NCBI GenBank assembly: GCA_025642065.1
Contig: JAODUP010000127.1
Location: forward strand, 201,501-265,500
Source: Paralvinella palmiformis
Lineage: Eukaryota > Annelida > Polychaeta > Terebellida > Alvinellidae
Length of the DNA stretch: 64,000 bases
Direction: 5' to 3'
In this document: piece by piece, positions 35,361 through 48,945 of the stretch
How the letters are laid out: each line of letters opens with the position of its first letter
Numbering within the stretch: the stretch's first letter is position 1
Program-made: the position numbers and the translations under genes
The notes under the pieces: model-generated
Told to the model about the DNA's origin: nothing
What the model saw: only the letters and a program-made list of their open reading frames with translations
Databases searched by the model: none

Positions 35361-36149
35361 TTCAGTCATCGAGAGAAAATATTTCAGTCTAGATCTTGAT
35401 GCAAATGGACATCAATTGTTATTTTGATTTAAACTCATGCAGTGAAAATAGAAGTGAAACAAGTTGATGATAATTATACATGGCTTTATAATGAAAATCA
35501 ATATTTATATGTATAATTATCTGAATTTTGTAATTATGGATAAATGTCTCAGTAGCACATTTCACCAAGGCAGCGCCGGTAACAAGACAACTCGTACCCA
35601 TGAGCGTCGTATCTCATTTGTTTGGTGGCATAGACATTAGGATGCCCCCATATACATATTTTGTATGGGCATATTTATATTAATAACGGGATAATTACTG
35701 ATTAATTAATTTATTTTCAATAGAGAGTTATAGTTACTAACTGACCTCATATACCAGTAATTTACAATTACATTGTCTTGGTTATTGCCACGTTAGTGAC
35801 CAAAACGTACCATCAAAGGCTCGGTAGTAATTGACAGTATGCTTAATTACTTCTAAGTCATTGACTTCATATATGGTTCATTGAATGTTTAATCACGCCG
35901 TTAATTTAAGTTTGAGGTCCTACATATTCGCTAACAGTTTCCGTAAACGATGGTTATAATCTGCCTTGATCTATTGACAGTATACAAAACACAATGGTAT
36001 GAATAATGAATTATGAAAACAAAATTATTTTCTGTGTTCAAAACGTCACCTGGGCTGGAAATACTACAGGGAAAAGATTTTTAGGTCAGCTTATTGGATG
36101 GTAACACCATAAATCATGATATTTTAGGCCTAAAAACTGTCCTCGGTTT

Positions 36150-36310
36150 AATGGCCAGGACCTATGTGTTCCCAGGTGTCCTAGAAATCCTGGAATATAA
36201 CAAATTCATTTTCCCGGTCCTGGAAATGTCTTTGAATTTGACAAAATCTGAAAATCTCATGGAAAAAAGCCACTTAGACTAACTGTCTTAGAATAAAAAA
36301 GTTAATAAAT
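36150..36310 (+). mobile_element. hAT MITE fragment related to the one at 51560
   Basis: TAACAAATTCATTTTCC, then GGTCCTGGAAATG, then TTGAATTT, then AAAATCTG and, further on, TATGCCTGTAGAA occur in the same order at 51595-51730. The open frame across it (36094-36282) is a by-product of the repeat. Confidence 0.6.
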
Positions 36311-37045
36311 AGTATGCCTGTAGAAAATAATATTTCCTTGGCTGCTGGATCCATAAAATACTGCATTTCTTATAAATGTCAGATTTTCTTTTTAATCTGA
36401 TTATAATGTCTATTAACAGACTTAATATAATATCTTTATTAAATGCTAAAAGTAGGAGTAATTACAACTATGCTCCCATCACTGATGCGAGCAGATGAAA
36501 AATTATCATGAAATTGCTCAGATTTATAATAATATTGATGATGCATGGTACAGATGCTGAATGCTTGGATTTTGGATCAATATTGGTGCTCGCACTTAGA
36601 GTGCTCAGACCTTTATCATCAATGAACACGATTCCGATACTCGGATACGTAACAACAGCCTTATTAATTATAGGGAGTAAATTGTCAGCGGCAAATACCG
36701 CTGTTTGTCAGGAGGGTGTTGCACCGTCTGCTGTGACAAAGATTCCAAAACACACTATTGCCCCTTGATAGGCACATCTTTAACTGGCATGCCATTTACC
36801 AACTATACACTCCATTTAATAAACACACATATTCAGTGATAGAATAAAGACTCATGATTTCAAAAATGTAAAATTTGTTGACGTAGCGCAGATAGAAATA
36901 TGAAAAAATGTTAGACAGATAAATGATAAAACCAACATGTTTAGCATCTGGACACACTTTTATACTTGTCTGTTGGGATACCTACTACTAGCCTAACTAA
37001 CTACTAGACATCTACTGATCTAGTAGATGATAGATCTACTAATTA

Positions 37046-38112
37046 GGTACGTGACAAAACTCGGCATCGTTTTCAAATTGATGATATCCGCGGTAAATTA
37101 CAAAAGTTATTTAATTGTGAAGTCAAGCGTCACTTTCAGCATCAAATATCTCCTTGAAGGTAAGCGGGAACACTTTTATCTGTTTAAGAAACTCTTTAGT
37201 ACACAGTTATGTACATATTGGCCAAGTTTTAGAAAAATCGGACTTGACCTGTATTTTTGTAAAAAATATGTTTGCTCCGCACAAATGGCGATCACCACCA
37301 TGAAGCTGATAAAACTTTCTACACATATTAGCCGAGTTTTGGAAAAATCTGTGACAGAAGTAATCTAATTCATTAGTAGATCTCTTAGTTAGACTATCAT
37401 AATCATTACTATGATCTTTAATGATATTTGCCTAAATCTATAATAAATTGTTTTTTTTAGGTGTTCCTGCCTGTGTTTAACCAACTGTCCAGATGTCTTC
37501 ATTTACCAGTAGGATTTCATATAAATAATTTTCATGTAAAATAGTTGTCATGGTTGAGTGTCTGTGACTAAATAAGTAGAATAATTATGTATTCATTTTT
37601 GAGGCCATTAAGTAGGTTAATTAGTGATTTCAGAAGCAACTATAATATCTTTTCAGATCATCATTATTTTATATGTTGTCTTGTGTGATCCCTGAACATT
37701 TTATTAAAATATGTAGTGTATAAATGTATTTATTATAACAGCATTTCATGAAATCACTTGTTCCGATTAATGAATTAATAATCTAAGAATTTAATTAGCA
37801 TCATAGGGTTACATTGACCATTATAGAGTTGTCTATATGAATCATGTACTAAATTTTTTATCTTTATCTTATTAATATTAAAAAAGTTATGACATTTTGA
37901 AAGTGAAAACTTCAATTATGGGTCACACATTTTCCTATGTTTTACAGTATAACGAACTTACGAAGGGACCAAATTTAGCTATAAATTACATTCAAACTGG
38001 CATATCTTTCTTAATATCCATCACATAACAAACATGTAGGTATCATTATAACGGTATTGCCATGCTCTTTCCTCTGGTGGAATACAATGTATTAAAAAAA
38101 TTGTCACGTACC
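37046..38112. mobile_element. TA-flanked TIR element (Tc1/mariner-like), non-autonomous
   Basis: The left end GGTACGTGACAA (37046-37057) is exactly inverted at 38101-38112, each flanked by TA (37044-37045 and 38113-38114). The element is 1067 bp. No transposase motif is visible; the 113-aa plus-strand frame at its left end begins outside the element and lacks any domain. TA duplication supports a Tc1/mariner-type or similar mobiliser. Confidence 0.65.
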
Positions 38113-38778
38113 TATAGGCTATAGTCTATACTAATCAGTAATCTCGAAGTACTAAATCTAATTTGAAAAGCAAAAGCCTGAAACCCGTGGTGATACTCAA
38201 AGGATATCGATGTACCTATCACTGCATCGTTTCAATTATCAGTTTAAATTATTACGGTTATACGGTTATTCCGTTGAAATTATCACACTTGATCGGTTGT
38301 TTTAGAAATCTAATGTTTAAAACTTCAAAGCCGAGCCAAAGGTCGAGCTGTCTTGTCTTCTCATCAAATAATAAATCACTAAACGTTACAATCATGACAA
38401 CACAATACACATATTAGTCTCAAAATATATACTAAATTTCACCTGTCTCTGCAATAGTGGCGGCACAACACGAAAGGAAATAGTTGTAAAGAAAGTTATC
38501 AACACTGTTTCGGGCACGATTGTTTGGGGCCGACATAATTGACCTTGTTTTTCCAGTTGTCTAATATACCATAAGCGTACAAAATGAGGTATGACCCGAA
38601 ATAATAGTTAAATGGCTCACGAGATGGGTTCTTCCGTGAACTCACTATATGTGCACAAATTAAAATTATATTGTTGCTGATGCCACTGATGTAAATATTA
38701 ATCAGTGTTTTACTTATATAAGTAAAATAATATGTTTATTACCATAGAATATCAACGGAAACTCGGAAATTAGTAGAC

Positions 38779-39150
38779 TTGTATCAATTACAAGTTAACA
38801 AATATGTACTATCATTTCTTAAGGACTTATTGCCATCTTCGTTAAAACAGATATTTACTTTATCACAAAATCAACATGGCCACAATACCAAACACTCAAC
38901 AGCATACAAATTAATGGTGCAAAAAATACGCACCATGGCTGCGTTCCAAAGCATCATTCAGAAGGGTCCTCAAACATGGAACCTTTTCCCACATGATATC
39001 TACATGATGACTAATCCTATTTTTTTTCGCCCATGTATTCATGGCACTACATATTCTTTTAATGAGTGGGATAGAGTTATGGGGAATACACCAGGGCAGC
39101 AGCATCAGATTAACGGAATAAATCAGTACTTACTATGTAAAATTGACTAA
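38779..39150 (+). pseudogene. LINE reverse-transcriptase C-terminal fragment
   Basis: The 123-aa frame follows the thumb/C-terminal pattern of LINE RTs: FLKDLLPSSLKQIFTL, then HGHNTKHST, then QKGPQTWNLFP. The Q-G-P-x-x-W-N-x-x-P motif is typical. It has no YADD box or 5' part. It is a separate copy from the one at 39.6 kb, because the order is reversed. Confidence 0.65.
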
Positions 39151-39639
39151 ATCTTACATTCAGTTGTAGAATGGCTCCAACTAAAATTATAACTATGAAA
39201 GTATAGACAAATACAGTTCACAAAATAAAGTCATTCAAATAACGATTTTTATCAGTGCTTCGAGATTAAATAACTGAAAACATGACACACATTCCCAGAT
39301 ACATGAGTACGGAATAAAAGGCTAAGATTAATTTCTCGGCTCACAACATCGTGGGTAGGCTGACCACGTTAAATGGCGCTGCCGTCTCCACTGAATTATT
39401 AAAAATAAAGGGGGACGTTTAGACGATGACGTAAAACATTCTAGCAGGGACCACCTCCAGGGTATTTCGGCTCCGTTCCGTACTGCTCCCCCGTGGGTGG
39501 TGGTGGTGGGGGGGGGGTCCCACCCACTCAAGCATAGAGGCTGCGCTGAATAAGCGATAGCCTGGCGATTCTCCCCGAAAAACAAAGCAAGGACATTCCG
39601 CGGTCTTGATTATTTGTGCCTTATATACGCAGGTATTCT

Positions 39640-40180
39640 TGGCATACAGTCATGTCTGAAGTTGTCTAATGAAGTATACAGATGTTTGCTGACGACACAC
39701 AGATGTTCCGAAAAGTGAATAATCCAGAATAAGCTCGATCAACAATTAACAAATGGCATAGAAAGCCCTATAACTGCTCTGGAAGACTGGTCTAGCCTGT
39801 GGAAACTGAGCTTTAATGCCAAATACTGCAAACTGATGAACCTTGACAGCCCAAATAAAGCCTTCAGTTATCACCCGCACAAAGAAAGAGTGCAGGTAAA
39901 TTCCAGCCAACAGAACCGAACAAAGGATCTTAATTAGTGTGTATGTTGACCCCAATTAAGTTAACATGCAGCACGTATTGTGAAAAAGAAAGTCAATGTG
40001 GCTAACAAGCTCCTATGTCTGATCATGAGAACGTACGTATATTTTGATAACGAAACAGTGAAGACCATGTATACACCTCTCTTTTTATACCACATTTTTA
40101 ATACGGCAACACAGCCTGGCGTCCGGTATTCAGTAAAGATAGTGAGCTGTTGGAGAACGCCCAATTTCGAACAACAACAT
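39640..40180 (+). pseudogene. LINE reverse-transcriptase fragment with FADD box
   Basis: At 39682-39699 the plus strand reads M-F-A-D-D-T, followed by ITALEDWSSLWKLSFNAKYCK and, after stops, VANKLLCLIMRTYVYFD and TMYTPLF. These are the LINE RT palm and thumb patterns (catalytic F-A-D-D, then W-x-L-x-F-N-x-x-K-C). It is broken by several stops. Confidence 0.7.
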
Positions 40181-40189
40181 TAACCTGTG

Positions 40190-41100
40190 CATTCAAGGTC
40201 CTGTCATATGCTGAGAGTGTCAGCATTGAGCTGTGGTCGCCACTTCAGTCGCTGGAGATCTGCTTGTAGTTCTGTGCAGTCGATCTCTGAGATGAATTTC
40301 CTGTAAGCGTTTGTGTCATCCACAAATGTAGATACAATTAACGAACGGTATGGGTCTGAGCACGCCCCCTTGTGGAATACCACTGAGTACCCACAGCCAT
40401 GCCGAGAGGGAGCTGTTCACCACTACACGTTTCTTATGATCAGCCAAGAACGCTTGTGTCCAGTTGAGGATTTTGCTGTTTACTCCATGTGCCTTTATCT
40501 TAGCTAAGAGTCTCTGTTACGATACATATACGCATGGATTGGGTCACCTCAGTTGAGCATTTCTGTCCATCTTTTCAAGACTAGCTGGGTTTTACATGAC
40601 TGTCCTTGGACAACGCTGTGTTGATCATCGCAGAATAACCGACTTTCCACGTATTATATTGATTCCACGTTGTTTCCTATTATGGAAGTCAGACTTACTG
40701 GATTGTAATTACTGGCACATGAAACGGTGTCTTTCTTGTGGATTGGGATGATGTTACTAATTTTCCAGGCCGTGGAAAGTCACCACTCACTGAGTGATTT
40801 CAAGAATATGACGCTCAGGGGTGCAGAAATGAGATCAGCCAGCTCCATATTAGGACTTTTGGCTTAAATTTATCTGATTCAAGTATTCTATTATAGTTAA
40901 TTAAGTCTGTCGATCAGACAATTTCTGTTGTTTTGTTGACATCAGAGTGTGGAAGTTCATGGTTCTTGGATTCTGTAGTGGTGGTATATCTTCCACGTTC
41001 TCACCGATAAATATAGTGGCAGAATATGTGCTCAGGATATGAGCCTTAGTCTGGCTACACTCTGTCATTCTGCCGTCGTTTGCTTTAATGTCACTTGTCC
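40190..41100 (-). pseudogene. LINE reverse-transcriptase fragment, opposite orientation
   Basis: On the minus strand, segments resembling SLTSIIG, then ILNWTQAFLADHKKRVVVN, then L-S-G-I-P-Q-G-G-V-L (near 40370) and F-V-D-D-T-N (near 40314-40328), then CTELQADLQRLKW follow the RT order. It has its own F-V-D-D box, so it is not the missing half of the plus-strand fragment beside it. Many stops and shifts. Confidence 0.7.
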
Positions 41101-41149
41101 GAAGTTTATTCTTTAATTTTGAGTTATCCAAGTGTTATGCATCCAAACT

Positions 41150-44100
41150 TTGAAGTTTCTTCTGTTTTAAAATGAGCTAATTAGGCTTAGTTAAGACACA
41201 AAGAAAGTCTGTGACATTTTATCATAGAATCCTATACTAGAACGAAAGCAGTTATAATATACCATCAACTAGCAAATTAAATTATGTTTCTGAATGTGAC
41301 TTAAAATTAATTTATGCTATAATAATGATCTAATCAATGCCACCCCATAATAACTCGGGACAAAGTTATATCTATATAATTTTGAAAGACATTAATTAAT
41401 AGCTAAAAATTATATCCAATGGTTTTATATTAGATAATTAGTAATGTGCAATATAGAACTATACTCTGTCAATGAGGTTTTAAAATAATGTCCAGTTGTT
41501 GATTTTAATTAAACATCTTGCTATGACTAAGAAATAAAGCATAGACACTTGTGTATTTTCAATCCCGGTCTACTTCTCAATATGGATCCAGGACAGTTAT
41601 GATATAGGCGGGGTATCACTGTGTTTACACACGATAAGATAGCATATGATTGTTTTGTTGTTTCTTCGCTAAATCTGGCTGAATGTTGTGCATAGTTTTC
41701 TTATTTGGGAAAATTAGAAGGATTTTACATGTTCTTGAATTACACGTAATCTTCCTTAATATTTCAATATGTTTTTGTTTCGCGAATATAATTCGTATAA
41801 TATAACCATATGATATATTTAAATACAAAGGCCGTTTATCCAAGTGTTTTTACATCTAAACATTCTAAAATATAACATTTCGGGCATTTTACATTTCTGT
41901 GGGAAAAGGTAGAAACTTGTATATTTCACAAACAGATTACTGTTTATTTACGACTTTCCAACAGATAATAGTTATTAATTTATTATATACGTAGAAAATT
42001 CAAGTACAAATAAAATTAGCGAATTATAATTTTACATTTAATGAAAAAGAAAAATCTACAAACGAACTCTCACCCCAACGTGACTTCAGAACCTCCATAT
42101 TTGTGACTATGAACTGTGGGGTATTGCTTGGAATTCGTGACAGTATTTGAGAAAACATTAATCAGGTATAATATTATTGTATATGACATTTGTATTAAAT
42201 GATCATTTTATGCAAATAGTCCTATAATTCTGAGTAAATGTGTGTGTGATAGTAGTTTTGATAAGAATTAATTGCCCCAAAAGAAACCCATAGTACTTGT
42301 TATCAAGTTTATGGTACCCCAACTTCCTGGTATTTCTAGAATCTAGTCATTTAGATGATTCAGATTTACTTCTTTAATGATAGTTTTCAATAATTATTTT
42401 AGTTAAATCATATTTCGTATTATATTCTATTCCGAGATAAGCTATCTACATGGTATATATTTCAGTTTAATTGCGAAATAACTTTCTATATAATGAAGGG
42501 ATTACTGACAGATAATAGGAGATATGCCATTCATTATGATTATCATATGGTATAGAATATTATATACTAACAAACAAGGATGTATTAATTAAACAAAATA
42601 TTTGTTGTTGTAATAATTCACACTTATTATTGCTATATATTCTTTGCATATTTAAATAGCTATTTACTGCAAAATAGTATTTATTCTTGCTGTGGGGACA
42701 TTGTCACATGATTGTGCAGAGGTAACAAAATTGGTTCACACTCCTAGGTAAAACGACAAATTATCTAGGTTTTGGGAAAGGTAACTACCGTTGGTTTATT
42801 TAAACCTCCTAAAACTGGTATCAAATGATATAATTTTTCCATGCTTATTTGGCAACAAATAACATCTGGTATATAAAGTAGGTGACTACCTTAGGACAAG
42901 GCATGATCTTATTGAAGACATTAAGCTGTCTGTGTCTCACTTGTCATTTGATGATGTAACATAATTATTTTAAGAGTTGTGGAAGTTCACTGAATAGAAT
43001 AAAAACATTTATGATGTGACTAGGAAATGAAGTCCATGATAACATAGTTATTCCACGGCACTAGATGACAGTACTACTACTAGTGCTGACATCATTACAC
43101 TGAATAAGTGAATGAAGTTGTAGGTAATTTATCTGTGGAATGTTAGGAGAAATACACCGTACTTATAATCTATATTATATTTCATACCACAAGAATATTT
43201 TAATATGTGTGAGGCACTTACGCTAACTACATCCTGGTAAGCCAGAGGTATTAAACAAATTTGCCCATATCATTATACAGTTCCTTCAGGATTGGTTTTT
43301 ATAATTCAATTTACCGTTTTCTCTAAGAATTAGATGACATCACATGTAAGATGTTTTGAGAGTAGTCTTAAGGGTCCGTCAGCTTTTGCTGTCCATTTAA
43401 CATCCTGTAGATTTACAGCTCTGTAAAATGAGGAATTCTATTTTCAACCTGCCTTTTGTCAAGGTGATCTACAGGCGATAAATAATTGTTTTGACAATAT
43501 GTTGAGATCATACATATGATGTGTTTAATCTGGTTTTATAATACTTAGGTATCCAGTTCACCGATGATCATTCATGGGCAGCATTACAAACTTTGTAAAG
43601 AACTGTATGGAATTTTCTTCAGAAAATCTTGAACCTGGAAGCCACTCTTGAGAAATACACTCTTAATGTGTGCAAGTTCTTGTTGATGATTGTCTAAATT
43701 TTCAAACAGCAGTTGCCTGGCTAATTGTGTTAGTCCAGTAATAATTACATTTAAATATGTAGTAAGCTACTCTTCATACAGGATTAAATAATGCTGAGTG
43801 TACATTGCCAAGAATAATTTACTTTAACTAGTAATAACAAATATGACAATTCCCTGTGCTACAGATAATGTTTGAGACTGTGTTTATCTAGTGAGATCCT
43901 GATAGAGGTGGGCTGTCTACCATTTCAGAATGCTTAAATATCTTCTTTTTCCCCTTTGACTTTGCCATTTGATTTTAAACAAAACATCAACACATAGCTC
44001 ATCAGTACTCATCCTCTCATTGGCTGTTCAGTCCATGTTTCAAGTGTTTTGACCAGTGACAAAGCTCCTAACATCGCACCTTGTTAGATTGAAAATTGGA

Positions 44101-44940
44101 AAAGTCATGTATTAGTGGATGACACTAACAGAATAACTCTGTAAATAAATCTCTTACGGTTGATAAGTAAATAATATAGTTCATTCAGTGTTGGCAAATA
44201 TGTGTGTAAATCTAAGCTTGTTAAATATTTGTTTAATAACACGCAAACAAATATAAATGCTGATTTTCTCCTTTTTCTGAGCATGGAATGAAGCGATAAT
44301 GGAAGAAATGTACAATAATGACAGGCTTGACATATAATCCTAGTTTACAGAAGATTCCAACTGGCACAATCATATCCTTTTTTTCTTATATCAAAACAGT
44401 AGCCGTGAACAGTTGACATGTAAACTCATCACAAGTTCATTCTATACCCGGTCAATACAAGCTATTGCTGCATCGCACGACCATATATTTTTATGGTGGA
44501 AATGTTGTGCAGCAAAAACATGTCAAACACTGCAAGCAGAGTGGGTATAATTAAATCGAATGATATCTCAAAATGAAATGTCATGGGTTCTAAAGTGAAT
44601 GGATTCGGTGTCTTTGGTTTTTTGTATCGGGTTTATCTCTGAAATACGTTGTGGTTGCTTCTAAATGGTCCACTTAAATCTGTGGGGATGAGCAGTTTCT
44701 ACTAATTACACTCTTATCTTATACAATTGTTCAATGCAATTCCCTTTAAATTAAAGTGGCCAAAAAGACAAGTAATTGTATACACAAGGTTGACTTGTAC
44801 CTGTGTATATATGATATGCACTCCTTGGAGGTTTTTTGCATTGATCTTGTGATGCTACTTGTTTACTGATATCGTCTTTATTTTACCAGCTTGTCAGTAA
44901 TTTATCATATGCTTCTTCTCAGCCAAACTAGTAGCGTTGC
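41150..44940. other. Long AT-rich stretch without recognised genes
   Basis: About 3.8 kb with no open frame of note on either strand and no TE motif I can name. It may be a large intron or intergenic space. Confidence 0.5.
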
Positions 44941-44953
44941 TCATCACAGACTT

Positions 44954-45150
44954 GTGGGGTGCCTCCGTGGTCTAACTGATAACACATTGGATCACAGATC
45001 ATCACCACCTGAGTTCGAATCTCAGCTTAGGCATATCTCATTATCATTTAATGTAGGCTTGGTGCATTTGGTTCATCACATGCATATGTGTGGCCCTAAG
45101 ATAACAACATTTGGATGGGCTGAGGCACCTAGTGGCTGAATAGAGTTCTA
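44954..45150 (+). mobile_element. tRNA-headed SINE family D
   Basis: TGCCTCCGTGGTCTAACTGA supplies the A box and GAGTTCGAATCTC the B box, at tRNA-like spacing. The body contains GTTCATCACATGC and GTGTGGCCCTAAGA. It is not an intact tRNA gene, because the 3' acceptor arm does not close. I saw no second copy in this window. Confidence 0.6.
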
Positions 45151-45689
45151 ACTTCAAAGAATCATTCTTGAGATGTCTGTTTTAATGTTGTTTGTTTTAG
45201 ACTACTAGTACCATACCCCTCTCTACAACTGTATATCAGTATTATCTTTTATATATATTTATTTTGACTAAAGAGTGACATGGTTTTTATGGGTAAAAAA
45301 TCTCTTGGGGTGTTGTTGGCTATGTGCCACTTGTTAGTATATAATATATGAGTCCTGAGTGAGACCAGGAAGTTTTATTACGTATCATTATATAGCTGCA
45401 TTAATCATATTAGTATTTTCAAAAGGTTGGTCTGAGTCAGTTGATAGGGTAGTAGTTCATTGCTTCTGTGTGCACTACAGACGTGGCATTCAGTGTTTCC
45501 CCTGGGTAAAAAAGATCGCAAGGTGGTACAGGCAAGCGCCAAAGGTGCAAAGTTAGTCATTTGGGGCCGACCTATTGCTTCTTTACTGCATGTGATTTGC
45601 GTGATTCCATATCAATGGTTTCCGTGCATTTTCAGTCTTTTTGTCGAAGATTTTCATGGCAATACAATAGAAGTACAGAATGGATAGCA

Positions 45690-45990
45690 AAAAAAAAACA
45701 TGTGCGTGTGCCAGTTATTCCCCAAAACAGATTTATAAATGCTAAAGAATACTTACAAAATTATTATTAAAACAATTAAAACAGGAATATACCGAATATT
45801 TTCATGCTAAGAACATGACTAATCAGTCCAGACCAAAATATAACCTGTTACACTGCTGGTGGGTACAGGACATAAACAGGAATTGGTTTCAACAAGGAGC
45901 ATACCATAATCTGGTCAAGGAATTACAACTTGATGGTGAGAAATTCTAACAATACTTCAGGTTGACCAGAGAATCGAAAATCTGCCCCAG
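45690..45990 (+). pseudogene. PIF/Harbinger transposase N-terminal relic
   Basis: The plus strand reads W-W-V-Q-D-I-N-R-N-W, then GAYHNLVKELQLDGEKF, a TAA, and QYFRLTRES. The pattern W-V-x-x-I-N, G-x-(Y/F)-H-x-L-x-x-E-L, F-x-x-Y-F-R is the N-terminal block of Harbinger nucleases. The in-frame stop and the lack of a DDE core show it is a relic. Confidence 0.6.
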
Positions 45991-45999
45991 ACGTCATAT

Positions 46000-47774
46000 T
46001 CTGGATTCCCCATCTGATTTGTATGCAGCTGCAGGATAAATTGTACAGTGGCATAATGTGGGGTGTGCTACTTTGAGGGTTTGGCGCCAATACTATTATT
46101 TTCCTGAGATTTTGAGGTATTTTTTGGTAGGCCTAATGGTTGTTTTCCCAAATGGATTAATTTTAAAGTTGGAAAGATTTTGGCTTAAAATGTGTATGTC
46201 AATATGTGATATTATGCTAGCCTTATGTAAACTAAAGATTTTTTTGGGTGGTAACTTTTCTGGGGTGAAAGAGTACTGTGTAAACTTGTATACTTAGGCT
46301 TAGCCAGTCAGCCGTGCAGCCTTGTTTTACATTGCCAGTTTTCTAAAACCACTGCCATTTTTAACCATGCACGACCTGTGCAAGTAATCCTACTAGTACT
46401 ACTGTTTTTTGCACAAGCCAAACCTTCACTTCTTGGCTACGCCTCTGCTCGTATATATTGCACTATAAATATTTTGTCAGTCCACACTTTGTTCGAAGTT
46501 GCACATCTGTGCAGGCATGTCTTATAGTTATACTAATGCATATGTAGTAATTGTTTATGGAATAGTTTTCATCTGCTTTATAATCCAGTTAAAATTTGAA
46601 TTTATGCTCATTAATATTCATCATTCATATACACAATGCTGTTTTTTCTCTAGTTAATTCAGAATCTTCGAATGATTCGTTCCACAATCTAATCATTATG
46701 ATGCTAGATTACATACGCGTTCCGAAAATTAGTGCCCATTAATAGTTGTTGTGCTGGTTTGGTAGAATTTTCACAAAAAGGCTGCTGTCATTCTGTTGGC
46801 GCCATTTAGGAGTGGCAGTCTAGCCATGTACTCAGTTAGCATTATTTCACATCTGTGTATTACTCGTGGTTGTCCTTTATTGATGAACAGATGTATTTAT
46901 CATTATTGACATTTTGTTTTATTTTGAGAAAGTGTATAAATGATTTAATCTTGAGTACATGTTACCACAAACATACCACCACTTATGGGAGACGCATCGT
47001 TGGAGTTTTTTGGACTAACTCCAGAATATAATTATCCATTGTTGGTGTTATGATACTGTTTATTTTCAAAAAGCGTAAACGTTAATGTTTAATGTATTTT
47101 TGTGGATTTACTTGCCTTATGTTGGTACGTTGTTACATTTGTTAACATGTAATTATCTTCTTGAAACAAAATCGAGTAACTTTGTTAGCCAGAAACATTA
47201 TGCAGTACTGTTTAGATGTGATTGTGACAATGTCCATATTATCAATATGATCCTCATTTGTGGCTGTCATTTTAACAACCATTTAACAACATTTTGATTT
47301 TAATCCCCATACCATTGTGTAGAATATCCTGGTGTAAAGAACCCCCCCCCCATCATTCTGTCTGTCTGTGTGTGTGTCACAGCAGTTACTGTTGTATTCT
47401 GCTTTAGTCTGTCTTCCCAGGTTTGCCAAGTGAGACATCTGTGTGGCTGATTTGATAGCATTATTGGTTTGAGACATCCAACTCCTATATTCAAAACCCA
47501 AACTAGCCTTGTCTGAATGGTGTTTTATGTTTTACTTCGTCGGCAATGTGGTCAGAAATGCCATTAAAACACTAAAAGTTTTTGTTTTGCTTGGATATAG
47601 TTGAGAGCTCTGCAATTTTAAATTCTGAGATGTTTCTACCAACATTTATAATCTGCTCAGCAATATGTTATTAATAACATTAATATTAATTGATTCTTTT
47701 CATGGAAAGACATGTATAAGTGGTCTATGCACTGTTTGTTATCTTGTTATCAGCCCTCACAAATAGTATAAACA

Positions 47775-47818
<44 letters not shown>

Positions 47819-48830
47819 GCATGTTATCTGTTGTTTAGCAAATAGACCATTGTTTTTTGAATACTCGTTTTACAAAGCCACTGATCACAACTGAGACCCA
47901 CTGCCGGGAAATAAAATTGACTTTTAATCCTTTTATTATTATTTTTGCACCAACCTGCCTGACCACTGTGGGGATGCAGTTTAGGAGAGGTCACTTCCAC
48001 TTCGAAATTATTTCAGTTACTTCTACAGTAAATCAGTCTTCAAGCCTAGAAATTTTAATGTTTTAAAACTAACAGTTTAGGAGCGTCCATTAGCTTAATG
48101 TTATTTTTGTATAAATACACATTTTTATGTTTCATGGATTATTTTAGATCGCGCTGCATAAATCCTTTAGCAAACATTTTACTTATTTTGCAGTTCTTTA
48201 AATATCATGGTTATGCATTTTCCTTGTTCATGGGATGCCTTTTGCAGCTTGATTGGGGGTTTAGAGTTGAATAAAATCTCCCTTTTTGACCAATGAAACC
48301 TCAATTAAAGAGATCTCGAGACCGAGTCAATGAATACAGGCAGATTTGATTTGTTATTATGTGAGGGTGAATCTTAGCTAATTGGCAAAACCATTGAGAA
48401 GCTACAATGATTAAGATAACTGTTATTTATACCAATTCTTTCTAGACAAGCTCACACATAATGTCATTGTTGAGTTGTGCATGCATACATATATCAACAT
48501 TTGTTTGTTTCATATTCTGAATGGTTTTATTTATTACAGACCTAAGTGTTTTCCATTTAAATGCAGAGTAGTGACCCAAAGATGTGCATTTTTTAAACAG
48601 TAGTCATTTATTGATATGGGCACAACTTGTATTGAAGAAGTTCCAGTGGTTAAAAATTTGGTCTGTGTGTGTTTAGCCAGGACACTTCTTTGTGCAAATG
48701 ATCTTGAAAAGAAAGCAAATTCTCCTGGGAAATAGCTGATATTACAAACAGTTGTTTTAAATAGGGCATCTTACGTTTGGTTGTTAATTTATTTATCAAT
48801 ATAATACATAGTTACGCATCTTAAAATGAT
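46000..48830. other. AT-rich stretch, possible GRB2 upstream or 5' intron sequence
   Basis: No coding exon recognised. It contains a poly-C run near 47340-47350 and a (TA)n tract at 47776-47810. A possible degenerate inverted SINE lies around 47390-47570. Confidence 0.4.
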
Positions 48831-48865
48831 GCTTATGCAGTGGCACAGATTGGGACAAATAAGTT

Positions 48866-48945
48866 AGTGGCCCACAGGGCCACTTACTTTCAAAAGTTAG
48901 TGGCCCTTATCCGATGTTAGTGGCCCTGAAACGGGAGTGGTGTGG
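48866..48945. repeat. Short repeats of the word TTAGTGGCCC
   Basis: TTAGTGGCCC occurs three times (near 48866, 48897 and 48918), with further GGGCCACT/GGCCC words between them. Function unknown. Confidence 0.5.

Noticed and set aside
35560..35610. First coding exon of the UCP4-type gene
   Set aside because: The minus-strand frame (MGTSCLVTGAALVKC) has some small-residue similarity but lacks the Ala-Glu residues before the splice site and has no donor in the right phase.
36508..36768. 86-aa hydrophobic plus-strand frame as a small membrane protein
   Set aside because: No Kozak, homology or splice support, and it lies in a transposon-rich stretch.
38163..38417. 84-aa plus-strand frame
   Set aside because: No domain or recognisable pattern, consistent with chance in AT-rich DNA just outside a TIR element.
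39320..39600. CpG-island-like promoter around the GC-rich patch with a poly-G run
   Set aside because: The patch is short, no coding exon follows on either strand, and it neighbours LINE fragments.
39640..41100. One LINE with a twin-priming inversion
   Set aside because: Both halves contain an F-x-D-D catalytic box and the inverted part lies on the wrong side for that mechanism. Two separate fragments explain it better.
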